Assembly: GCA_002633025.1 (NCBI GenBank)
Contig: NMRB01000297.1
Location: 154,934-218,933, forward strand
Source: Notospermus geniculatus
Taxonomy: Eukaryota; Nemertea; Pilidiophora; Heteronemertea; Lineidae
Length of the DNA: 64,000 nucleotides
Direction: 5' to 3'
In this document: positions 44,801 through 47,972 of the stretch, in pieces
How positions within the stretch are numbered: position 1 is the stretch's first letter
How the letters are laid out: every line of letters begins with the position of its first letter
Program-made: the position numbers and the translations under genes
Notes under the pieces: model-generated
The model's input: the letters and a program-made list of their open reading frames with translations, nothing else
Databases searched by the model: none
Told to the model about the DNA's origin: nothing

Positions 44801-46059
44801 AAATCCACGGCAAGCCACTGGGTGGGGAAAATCATACGGGGCCCGGTGGATATGTGACGGGGGCTTAAATCTGCATGGTGTAAGGCAAGGTGTAATTATA
44901 CCTCCTCTCTCTGCAGGGAACCGACTAGAGGACCTTGAACGAAGCCTCCAAGCAGCCCAAGAGGCAATAACTGCTGAAGCTGCCCTCAGACGTGAACAGA
45001 AACTGCAACAACGCCAAGATGAGATGCTGAAGACGTTAGCTGCTGAAGCAGTGGCATTGCAGCCACAACATGAGAGTCAACAGACACACACGACACGTAC
45101 GGTGACGACTGTTGTTAACCAACAGCAGCAGCAGCAACAACAACAACAACAGGCTCAACAACAACCTGAGATAAAACGAGAAATCCAAATACCAGTCCAG
45201 AGGGAGGTTCAACAGACTGTCCACCGAGAAATTCAGCAGCCAGTGCAACATGAAGTACGACAGGAGTTTAAGCAAGAGAAGGTAATCGGACACGTCTGCT
45301 CCTGTTGCTTCTCAAATCTTAGATGAGGGCAAGTCTTAAGCCTAGTTCATACTTCAATGCACGACCATCCTCGACAACCGATCGCACGCTCTCGCGTTCG
45401 ACACCGACCCCATCGCGCGATTTGGTTGGCGTTCGATCTCGAGACTGTAATTACTTGAGTCATTTCATAATGCGTCACCGTCGCTGAATTACGCTGGACT
45501 ATGAATCAACTCCGTGAAGTCAGCGTCCAGATTTTATCGCGCGTCGGACGCCGATGGTCTTGCGTCGAAGTATGAACTAGGCTTTGGATGAGGGCACGAA
45601 GTTGTGTCTTTCAAAACAGTATGTTAGCGATTTTGCTCCCACACGAGAAGCCCCTATAACATAGTGGTTACCTCATGCGCTTAGCAAGCTGCACATTCTG
45701 TATTCGAATCCAGTCTGTGCCATATGGGCGCTTCAGACAATAAGCCATGGTGCCATGAACTTTGTGGCTTTGCAAAGGAAGTAACCGACCCCATCCAAGT
45801 GAGAAACACGAGAAGCTTCAAGTGACCTCTTCTGCACCAAAAGGATTGAGCCATGCCTACATAGATAAATGACCTTCTTAAAATCTTCAGCAACAGACCA
45901 TTATCACGCAACAACCAACCCCACCGCCGAAACCTGAAGAAGATGATGTTATTACATTACGTGCTGTTGGCGTACAGAATCTTGAGCCGGATCATGATGG
46001 GAGTGACCACATTGACGCTGGACGGCCGATATCACCAGCTTTTCCTGGATCACCACAAG
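11734..46059 (+). CDS. TNS: tensin-family focal adhesion protein (gene model, 3' incomplete)
   Basis: Fifteen exons, 14 of them well supported, join with matching splice phases into about 1476 codons. In order they encode: a PTEN-like phosphatase domain (residues about 1-190); a C2 domain (about 190-325); the tensin block [12 protein letters not shown] and the DGSLYATV segment (about 340-400); and a long disordered linker with coiled-coil-like and polyQ parts. The family links integrin-bound focal adhesions to actin. The N-terminal half binds lipid and protein partners, and the C-terminal SH2 and PTB domains bind phosphotyrosine proteins and integrin tails. Those last domains are not present up to position 64000, so the gene must continue beyond the window across a very large last intron, or the assembly joins unrelated sequence after 46 kb. 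The catalytic signature is intact (see exon at 13364). The gene symbol is by family, not by paralogue. Confidence 0.9.
12128..12225 (+). CDS. TNS: tensin exon 2
   Basis: Acceptor CATTTCAG and donor GTAGGT. The exon encodes the continuation [20 protein letters not shown] and [12 protein letters not shown] (residues 36-68), equivalent to the tensin segment that leads to the LFNLSERRYD strand. It enters in phase 1 and leaves in phase 0. Confidence 0.9.
12430..12616. repeat. GGATCC-ended MITE, copy 2
   Basis: This copy runs from GGGGGCGGATCCACG to GATCTGCGCCTGG and is clearly related to 88-263. The C run near the right end contains an unresolved N (12600). The rest of the surrounding intron (12226-13363) shows only a small direct duplication, AGGTTTAAAGGGACT, at 12229-12262. 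Confidence 0.75.
13364..13602 (+). CDS. TNS: tensin exon 3, phosphatase active-site exon
   Basis: Acceptor CTTCCAG and donor GTGAGT. The exon encodes residues 69-147, starting [18 protein letters not shown]. The P-loop reads [10 protein letters not shown]: Cys125, Arg131 and Thr132 complete the C-x5-R-T signature of catalytically competent PTEN-like enzymes. The loop that supplies the general acid reads GWPEHLAPP, with Glu93 where tensin and PTEN normally carry Asp. Vertebrate tensin-1 has Asn in place of the Cys, so this protein is closer to a working phosphatase. The Asp-to-Glu change may slow it or alter its specificity. Confidence 0.95.
13973..14046 (-). repeat. tRNA-like SINE head
   Basis: Read on the minus strand, GAGTGGTCTAGTGGC (A-box-like) is followed 40 bases later by GCGGGTTGGATCCCTG (B-box-like), with tRNA-Ser/Leu-like spacing. 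No full cloverleaf is evident. I take it as a tRNA-derived SINE fragment, not a functional tRNA. Confidence 0.5.
14482..14760. repeat. two-unit tandem repeat (about 125 bp), AAnATGGC core
   Basis: Units begin AAGTCAAGAATGGATTGCC (14488 and 14619) and contain GGGTTGGGGAG and then TATTCArGATGGCCACC or its variant TATGGCGGCTAGGGGGACAT. The same family forms a longer array at 30420-30770 in a later tensin intron. Confidence 0.75.
14890..15147 (+). CDS. TNS: tensin exon 4, phosphatase-C2 junction
   Basis: Acceptor TACTTTCAG and donor GTAAGT. With the previous exon it reads [18 protein letters not shown], a tensin hallmark. It continues through the [17 protein letters not shown] helix into the first C2 strands and ends [12 protein letters not shown]. 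It enters in phase 2 and leaves in phase 2. Confidence 0.95.
15330..15353. repeat. left arm of 24-bp perfect inverted repeat
   Basis: The arm begins AATACTTCGTTTTCCGC. Its exact reverse complement lies at 17202-17225. Together they bracket the antisense SAP/SWIM/YqaJ cassette. The arm overlaps the last recognisable codons of that gene. Confidence 0.85.
15343..16096 (-). CDS. YqaJ-type nuclease exon, 3' truncated
   Basis: This is the third exon of the antisense gene. Its acceptor on the minus strand is ATTTTTCAG, and it enters in phase 1. After about 120 residues of acidic linker it shows a YqaJ/lambda-exonuclease-like core: [12 protein letters not shown], then [17 protein letters not shown], then [20 protein letters not shown]. 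The Glu of GRAMEDPA and the Asp of SPDG are expected metal ligands. The usual following E-x-K strand (VEVKCP-like) is absent. After CDCCGCG the frame runs into unrelated repeat sequence and stops near 15180. The nuclease is therefore truncated and probably inactive. Confidence 0.8.
16228..16424 (-). CDS. SWIM zinc-finger completion exon
   Basis: Second exon of the antisense gene, with acceptor CAG before TCTAATAGG and donor GTAAAT on the minus strand. It begins [19 protein letters not shown]. Joined to the CSCTAG end of the first exon, it completes a SWIM motif C-x-C-x7-C-x-H. The rest, ending [13 protein letters not shown], is a linker to the nuclease exon. Phases 2 in and 1 out agree with both neighbours. 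Confidence 0.85.
16536..17119 (-). CDS. SAP-domain exon of antisense SAP/SWIM/YqaJ gene
   Basis: First exon of a minus-strand gene inside a tensin intron. The ATG at 17119 lies in a good context (A at -3, G at +4). Residues 9-45 ([20 protein letters not shown] then [10 protein letters not shown]) form a SAP DNA-binding helix pair. The exon ends with CSCTAG and a strong donor GTAAGTAAG. Proteins joining SAP, SWIM and YqaJ nuclease domains are found in scattered animal lineages and look like selfish or phage-derived nucleases; their role is not established. The gene is antisense to its host, has two introns of its own (about 110 and 131 bp), and is broken in the last exon. Confidence 0.82.
17202..17225. 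repeat. right arm of 24-bp perfect inverted repeat
   Basis: TGCGGTTGCGGAAAACGAAG plus TATT, the exact complement of 15330-15353. It lies 83 bp upstream of the SAP gene ATG. No target-site duplication is apparent outside the two arms. Confidence 0.85.
17250..17492. repeat. 250-bp dispersed repeat, copy 2
   Basis: It includes TTCCACGGAGATCGGGCGGT, GCCATGGAAAGCACG, GCAATGAAGTGGAGCGTACC and AAAGGAAGGTCAGTTGTGCT. The closest relative is at 20736-20998, where the same blocks occur in the same order. It is non-coding. Confidence 0.75.
17802..18004 (+). CDS. TNS: tensin exon 5, C2 domain
   Basis: Acceptor TTTCTTTCAG and donor GTAAGT. It encodes the C2 strands [20 protein letters not shown] and [13 protein letters not shown], typical of tensin and PTEN, and ends [10 protein letters not shown]. 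Phase 2 in, phase 1 out, in agreement with both neighbours. Confidence 0.95.
18690..18990. repeat. three-unit degenerate tandem repeat (about 115 bp)
   Basis: AAGAACTGGATAATGACGTC, AAGAACTGGATGTGACGCC and AAGAACTGTACGATGGAATC mark three successive units. Each is followed by CTAATCTGAATGTGCTT-like sequence and a CATGAATGTT/GATGTTCAGAC block. It is intronic and non-coding. Confidence 0.65.
18991..20006. other. intronic stretch with tRNA-like SINE head
   Basis: At 19672-19735 a tRNA-like sequence has B box GGTTCGAATCA preceded by TAGCCTGGTTATCATG. The rest is intron with AGGCCTA-rich patches and no coding signal. Confidence 0.5.
20007..20127. repeat. 121-bp foldback MITE
   Basis: Arms of about 50 bp start TGGGYCATATTTTAGAA on both strands and contain the palindrome TTAACGTTAA. 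It forms a near-complete hairpin with a short loop and is non-coding. Confidence 0.9.
20288..20379. repeat. 46-bp tandem duplication
   Basis: GAGTGGTAACGGAACGTTTT through AGCTGGATTCACA is present twice in immediate succession, nearly identical. This implies recent duplication or an assembly echo. Confidence 0.9.
20575..20710. repeat. 136-bp foldback MITE
   Basis: The left arm TTAGGCTTCCCTTAAATAGA and the right arm, complement TTAGGCTTCCCTTACATAGA, pair over about 50 bp with few mismatches. The loop is about 35 bases. Confidence 0.92.
20736..20998. repeat. 250-bp dispersed repeat, copy 3
   Basis: Same family as 17250-17492: CCGTGGATGTCGGGCAGTGC, CTTGGAAGGCACGAAG, GCAATAAAGTGGAGCATACC and GGTCAACTGTGCTCCATACT occur in the same order. 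Confidence 0.75.
21000..21835. other. non-coding intronic stretch
   Basis: Nothing recognisable. A minus-strand frame at 21541-21903 is open for 120 codons but overlaps repeat sequence and has no splice or domain support. Confidence 0.5.
21836..22110. repeat. 250-bp dispersed repeat, inverted copy 4
   Basis: The complement of the family at 17250 and 20736: ACGGAGCACAACTGACCTACC, then CATGCGACATCCGTAGGAGA, in reverse order. It is more diverged than the other two. Confidence 0.6.
22111..23198. other. non-coding intronic stretch
   Basis: No gene supported. GTTCTTAGCACTCGCTCC (22869) recalls the hairpin at 44509-44572. Short frames here lack splice borders or motifs. Confidence 0.5.
23199..23663. 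repeat. 465-bp TIR element with internal palindromes
   Basis: AGCCGCGTTTACACTGCCAA at 23199 pairs exactly with TTTGGCAGTGTAAACGCGGCT at 23643-23663. Inside, the motif TCGGTCCGGACCGAG and variants recur around 23225-23640, together with second copies of TTTACACTGC (23473 and 23584). It is non-coding and looks like a MITE grown by internal duplication of its ends. Confidence 0.85.
24032..24477. repeat. 446-bp TIR element
   Basis: The ends TAAGCCTAGTGTACATCACA and, on the complement, TAAGCCAGGCGTACATCGCA form imperfect inverted repeats. The interior repeats the words GCGACTGG/CAGTCGC and GTGCGATGTACGC many times. It is non-coding. Confidence 0.8.
24478..25382. other. non-coding intronic stretch
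   Basis: No gene, RNA or inverted repeat seen. Paired frames on both strands around 25102-25425 are open but carry no domain. Confidence 0.5.
25383..25741. repeat. 359-bp TIR element with inner hairpin
   Basis: ATCGCAAGCGATCTGGTCGCC on the left pairs with GGCGAATAGATTGCTTGCGA on the right, with three mismatches. An inner hairpin, AATCGCTTGTCGCC to GGCGACAAGCGAT, lies at 25505-25564. It is non-coding. Confidence 0.75.
25922..25987 (+). CDS. TNS: tensin exon 6, last C2 strand
   Basis: Acceptor CTATTTCCAG and donor GTGAGT. Joined to exon 5 it reads [20 protein letters not shown], equivalent to the DDRFP..VEFVFS strand of tensins. Phase 1 on both sides, 66 bases. Confidence 0.93.
26072..26204. 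repeat. 133-bp near-perfect hairpin MITE
   Basis: AGGCCGGGTTTACATCGGAT begins a 45-50 bp arm whose complement ends at 26204, with only a few mismatches. The loop is about 35 bases. This is the best-preserved foldback in the window together with 34388-34583. Confidence 0.93.
26701..26840. repeat. 69-bp tandem duplication
   Basis: CCCATGGTCACTACACCATT starts two units (26702 and 26771) that continue through TGGAATATCCTTGGTTCTAC. The repetitive ORF across it is a by-product. Confidence 0.9.
27047..27176. repeat. 130-bp foldback MITE
   Basis: AGGGCCAAATTCATAAAGGG and the complement AGGGCCAAATTCATATAGGG open arms of about 55 bp that also share GTGTTTAAGACTT. Short loop, non-coding. Confidence 0.92.
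27229..27420. repeat. 192-bp diverged TIR element
   Basis: ATGGCCCGTTTCCATTACAA on the left pairs imperfectly with GTACTGGAGACGGGGCTTTA on the right. The interior is G+C rich with GCGGTT words. A similar GGCCCGTTTCCACTACAGC end occurs at about 37369-37396. Confidence 0.6.
27421..28060. other. non-coding intronic stretch
   Basis: Nothing beyond short CAGTA-rich runs at 27920-28020 (repeated CCAGTATN words), which may be a decayed minisatellite. Confidence 0.5.
28061..28312 (-). repeat. SINE-like repeat with inverted tRNA-like head
   Basis: 28244-28312 read on the minus strand gives TTAGTGGTGTAG followed by GCTGGTTCAATCCTC, A-box-like and B-box-like words at tRNA spacing. It adjoins the dispersed body TTTGCAAGGGCAAGTAAAAG...CTTCGGCCCTGATGGAA (28061-28175) also seen at 9837-9960. 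The exact element limits are unknown. Confidence 0.55.
28313..30419. other. non-coding intronic stretch
   Basis: No exon found. A weak inverted pair, AAAGGGACCCTATA (28925) and TGTAGAGTCCCTT (29095), may mark a decayed MITE of about 185 bp. The rest is unremarkable. Confidence 0.5.
30420..30770. repeat. tandem array, AATATGGCCACC core
   Basis: At least two units of about 150 bp share GGGTTGGGGGAG or ATTGGCTGGCGTGG, ATCAATTTTGG, TTCAATATGGCCACC and CATCTTGGATTTTGTATT. Close relatives of the array at 14482-14760. Confidence 0.75.
30875..30985 (+). CDS. TNS: tensin exon 7, WDSYENF exon
   Basis: Acceptor TCTATCTTCAG and donor GTAAGT. It encodes [20 protein letters not shown] and [18 protein letters not shown]. 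The stretch DPLxRWDSYEN is diagnostic of tensins just after the C2 domain. Phase 1 on both sides. Confidence 0.95.
31153..31364. repeat. 212-bp foldback MITE
   Basis: CTCCAAAAGAGTGCAGCACC opens a 27-base perfect arm (31153-31179 and 31338-31364). Pairing continues inward through AGCGTCATGACGTCCC to about 56 bases. Confidence 0.93.
31644..31829 (+). CDS. TNS: tensin exon 8, DGSLYATV exon
   Basis: Acceptor CATTCTTCAG and donor GTACTT. It encodes [19 protein letters not shown] and ends [10 protein letters not shown]. It matches the tensin block (DGSLYAKVRKK, then SDSGHST) that begins the linker. Phase 1 on both sides. Confidence 0.92.
32462..33943 (+). CDS. TNS: tensin exon 9, main linker exon (494 codons)
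   Basis: Acceptor TTGTTCCAG and donor GTAAGT. This large exon encodes a disordered S/T/P/Y/Q-rich linker, residues about 423-916. Near its start is [13 protein letters not shown] (32605-32643), an LD-motif-like helix, and later [16 protein letters not shown] charged helix, [20 protein letters not shown] and following, runs to about 33130, and the tail has [11 protein letters not shown]-type proline motifs and many tyrosines. Such linkers carry phosphorylation and partner-binding sites. Phase 1 on both sides. Confidence 0.92.
34388..34583. repeat. 196-bp foldback MITE
   Basis: GCCGGTATTGTATAGAAATT to TATTGGTATGCAAC on the left is matched exactly by the complement on the right over about 54 bp. 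It lies in the intron after exon 9. Confidence 0.95.
34716..35066. repeat. 145-bp tandem repeat, AATATGGCCGCCAGGTGGC core
   Basis: Two full units and part of a third. CTCAGGAACG starts units at 34728 and 34873, TTGACCCAGATTGCTCA recurs at about 34739 and 35029, and CAATATGGCCGCCAGGTGGC occurs at 34825 and 34970. The most regular array of this family in the window. Confidence 0.88.
35210..35260 (+). CDS. TNS: tensin exon 10 (17-codon microexon)
   Basis: Acceptor GAACTTACAG and donor GTAGGA enclose 51 bases reading [17 protein letters not shown]. Phase 1 on both sides fits exons 9 and 11 exactly, so it can be included or skipped without a frameshift. The acceptor tract is modest. Confidence 0.75.
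35261..37494. other. intron, inverted block only
   Basis: No further exon seen. CCGAGGTTCTGGTTGAGATTTCG (36101) and its rough complement at about 35960-35990 form a foldback of roughly 170 bp (CGCACATCCGCCGAAATCTC to CAGAAGTGCGCAGATCTGC). A weak GGCCCATTTTCACTGCAG / CTGTAGTGGAAACGGGCC pair spans 36564-37396. Confidence 0.5.
37495..38247 (+). CDS. TNS: tensin exon 11, helical and proline-rich linker
   Basis: Acceptor TTGATTTCTAG and donor GTGAGT. It begins [20 protein letters not shown], resembling the DIDxSIxQLN segment of vertebrate tensin linkers. A highly charged K/Q/E helix follows to about residue 980, likely coiled coil. Next are [14 protein letters not shown] and SSPRIPRSN-type motifs, ending MPGG. 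251 codons, phase 1 on both sides. Confidence 0.92.
38328..38586. repeat. 259-bp TIR element
   Basis: GTTAAAGGAGCTGGACGTCC and the complement of GGCGTCTAACTCCTTTAA form imperfect inverted ends. The interior carries CTGGTGCTGCCACC/CGGTGCTGCCACC direct words. Non-coding, between exons 11 and 12. Confidence 0.75.
38842..38931 (+). CDS. TNS: tensin exon 12 (30 codons)
   Basis: Acceptor GTTTCCATAG and donor GTAAGA enclose 90 bases reading [20 protein letters not shown] then YEVLNIQRR. Phase 1 on both sides. No domain is recognised. The single open frame and fitting phases support it. Confidence 0.8.
39303..39513. repeat. GGATCC-ended MITE, inverted copy 3
   Basis: The complement of 12430-12616, ending CGTGGATCCGCCCCTGG. 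It shares the interior TTTCAATGTTTCTAGCACAG. Frames read across it at 39311-40018 are repeat-derived, not a gene. Confidence 0.8.
39514..41460. other. intron, no gene seen
   Basis: A perfect-looking hairpin, TGTGCAGAAAAAAA to TTTTTTTCTGCACA, lies at 40500-40550. Otherwise AT-rich intron. Frames at 41015-41290 are open but lack splice or domain support. Confidence 0.5.
41461..41800 (+). repeat. pair of tRNA-like SINE heads
   Basis: 41461-41528 has GGGAGATCCGAGTTCGATTCCC and 41741-41800 has GGGAGATCTGTGTTCAATTCTC, both B-box-like, each followed by a similar TGCGATCTGC/TGCGGTCTGC block. This suggests two copies of one tRNA-derived SINE in tandem. Confidence 0.55.
41924..42035. repeat. dispersed repeat, copy near 42 kb
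   Basis: Partner of 4118-4228: CAGACGCAAACTGATCCGGA, TTCTGTGCCATCGCAGGGT, then CTTAACATCAGCATAA. Non-coding. Confidence 0.6.
42661..42727 (-). repeat. tRNA-like SINE head
   Basis: On the minus strand TAGTGCTGGGAAAC is followed by GGGTTCCAATCCGTC at tRNA spacing. Its body would extend to lower coordinates but is not recognised elsewhere. Confidence 0.5.
42728..43952. other. intron, nothing identified
   Basis: Frames at 42817-43104 and 43379-43684 are open for about 100 codons but have no splice borders of the right phase and no recognisable motif. Confidence 0.5.
43953..44204 (+). CDS. TNS: probable extra tensin linker exon (84 codons)
   Basis: Acceptor AATGTTCCCAG (weak tract) and donor GTACAC enclose 252 bases. 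In phase 1-1, as its neighbours require, it reads [20 protein letters not shown] then [20 protein letters not shown] and ends FSEVINKMQ. Serine/proline-rich content suits the linker, and the phase fits both exons 12 and 13. No homologous segment is recalled from other tensins, so it may be lineage-specific or alternative. Confidence 0.6.
44509..44572. repeat. 64-bp hairpin
   Basis: GTTCTTAGGGCTCGCTTCC pairs with GGGAGTGAGCGCTAAGAAC, with a loop of about 25 bases. A relative of sequence at 22869. Probably a mini-MITE. Confidence 0.65.
44656..44867. repeat. 212-bp TIR element
   Basis: TAAAGCCCCCGTTACATATC on the left pairs with GGATATGTGACGGGGGCTTA on the right with one mismatch. GTCAC/GTAAC and CCGGCGCCCG pair further in. 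It ends just upstream of tensin exon 13. Confidence 0.88.
44917..45281 (+). CDS. TNS: tensin exon 13, coiled-coil and polyQ exon
   Basis: Acceptor CTCTCTGCAG and donor GTAATC. It begins [20 protein letters not shown], a strongly helical stretch. Then comes a run of eleven glutamines (from 45121) and a repeated [16 protein letters not shown] pattern. Enters phase 1, leaves phase 0. Confidence 0.88.
45121..45168 (+). repeat. CAG/CAA tract coding polyglutamine
   Basis: CAGCAGCAGCAG followed by CAACAACAACAA and interrupted repeats inside tensin exon 13 encode [15 protein letters not shown]. The CAG-to-CAA mix should slow but not prevent length change. Confidence 0.95.
45338..45585. repeat. 248-bp TIR element
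   Basis: AAGCCTAGTTCATACTTCAA and the complement of GTCGAAGTATGAACTAGGCTT form near-perfect ends of about 20 bp. The interior is rich in CGATCG/TCGCG words. Confidence 0.88.
45650..45840 (+). repeat. tRNA-like SINE with TTTGCAA body
   Basis: CATAGTGGTTACCTCATGCG and then TGTATTCGAATCCAG give A-box-like and B-box-like words. The following GGCTTTGCAAAGGAAGTAAC...CCCATCCAAGTGAGAAAC matches the body repeat at 9837 and 28061. Confidence 0.55.
45891..46059 (+). CDS. TNS: tensin exon 14, last exon found
   Basis: Acceptor TTAAAATCTTCAG and donor GTTTGT. It reads [20 protein letters not shown] then [14 protein letters not shown] and ends SPAFPGSPQ. Phase 0 in agrees with exon 13. It leaves in phase 1 and no partner exon is found downstream in this window. 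Confidence 0.85.
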
Positions 46060-47972
46060 GTTTGTTGATATTGATGACTCCGAAGTCTATAGATGTTAAT
46101 GATAATGACTGATCAAGTTTCATGAACTAATGAAGTATGAATACCTATAATCTAATATCTTCACTGTGAATGCGTTCTGTACATTCTAACATCATTCTAC
46201 ACATGTTCAAATGTAAAATCTACCTTTTCATTGCGTGAATTAACTTGTTGAAGCTCACCTGAGAAATTACTGATTATATATTTGAGTGTGGTAGTCCAGC
46301 CAGCACGCTCTCTGTGGATTGGTGGATGAGTTCTATACCAGTCATATTCCTACTTTGGTTGTGTCTCATGCATGTGTATTAACACTTACAGATTCAAATT
46401 TCCCCAAGCTTCACAAACCCACTGTTAACCCAATAGAGCCCATGCCGCCTTAAACCGCCCTGCTGTGAGCCACTTAGAAGACCACGCCCACTTTTTGACA
46501 AAAATCCCCATGTAGAAATCAAAATCTCAATTACTGCCGGCACCGCCACAATCCGCCATGTCTCCAGATGCCGATACCGCCATAAACCACCATGACTCTT
46601 TATACTGTTCTCTATTGATGGCGGTTGAGGGTGGTGAAAGGTACAGATGGAAAGTGCAAAAAATAGGCAGCTCTATTGGGTTAACATACCAGTACCTTAA
46701 ATTAACAGTTAATGCACCTGAAGTGTATTTGATTGGTTTCCATCCAGCATGTGTTCGAATTAGTGGGTTGTTCACAAGAAGAGCTGTGCCTGACTTAGGG
46801 AGAATCAAATGGGNNNNNNNNNNNNNNNNNNNNNNNNNNNNNNNNNNNNNNNNNNNNNNNNNNNNNNNNNNNNNNNNNNNNNNNNNNNNNNNNNNNNNNN
46901 NNNNNNNNNNNNNNNNNNNNNNNNNNNNNNNNNNNNNNNNNNNNNNNNNNNNNNNNNNNNNNNNNNNNNNNNNNNNNNNNNNNNNNNNNNNNNNNNNNNN
47001 NNNNNNNCTCTAATGTCGTCCTGGGTATAACAGAAATATACCCAGGTTCAATGTCGATCTACAAAAGTATATCCAGTACCGTATTTTTGAGCCTAGGTAG
47101 GAGTTAGGAATGGATCTCGCGTAATCAACAGGACCCCGCGCGATTGGTACTTCTGTCGTATACCTGGCGGCATGTTCGTGACAAATGCGTGAATTGAAAA
47201 CATGTCATGCATGTTTTTCGACTTGTCATGCTTTTGGTCATGTGACATTTGCGAGAACAATCTCGCCTATAGTCTCGCGCAACCAGCCCCTCGGTCATAC
47301 TCCGAGGTCGCCAGACCCTCACGGAACGCAATTCTCATTGAATTTTCTTATTCCGAAAATTCAAAATAAGGGGAGCTTCGCTGATTGGCTAGTCACTACC
47401 AATGTATTATGCATGCATGCATGCATGCATGCAGTGCACTGTAGTTGTGTTCTACGTTATCAGTCATCGCGTAGATTGTCCGCCATGATGGTTTACAACA
47501 TTACAAGTCAAAGTAACCATACGGACCAGACTCTAAAATTGGAAATTTATTGGGAATTGCTAGAGTCTGGTGGCACGAGACTAATATACCTACCAAAAAA
47601 TGTTAACAGCAATTGAATATATTTTTGTGCAGCCTTATTCACTATTTGGCCTGCTTGGCTCCCCTACTATAGAGGTCGGCCGAGTCTCCTTCTCGGCTGC
47701 ACTAGGACAATCTGCCAATTCAACTTGCCCAGTGAAGCAAATATTTCCCTACAATACAAATTTGCCACAAACTAATAGAATTCTTGTTCCTACCTATGTT
47801 GCTATATTGGTGTTGATAATCAATTGATATTGCTTCGATTATGGTGTTTCACAATGTCCACACAACCACACACACTGTCAAATCTTTAAATACATTGATG
47901 ACTGAATGAACTCTATGGCATATACAGTACCATGTGTGGATTATAATGATGTCTTTTCTGGTTCACCACCGA
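46060..47972. other. intron or intergenic, with N gap
   Basis: No SH2 or PTB exon is visible. Ns occupy 46814-47007. A GCAT microsatellite lies at 47411-47432. Frames crossing the gap are not meaningful. Confidence 0.6.

Noticed and set aside
46558-47030. ORFs across the second N gap
   Set aside because: Open only because N codons cannot be stops; no domain on the real bases.
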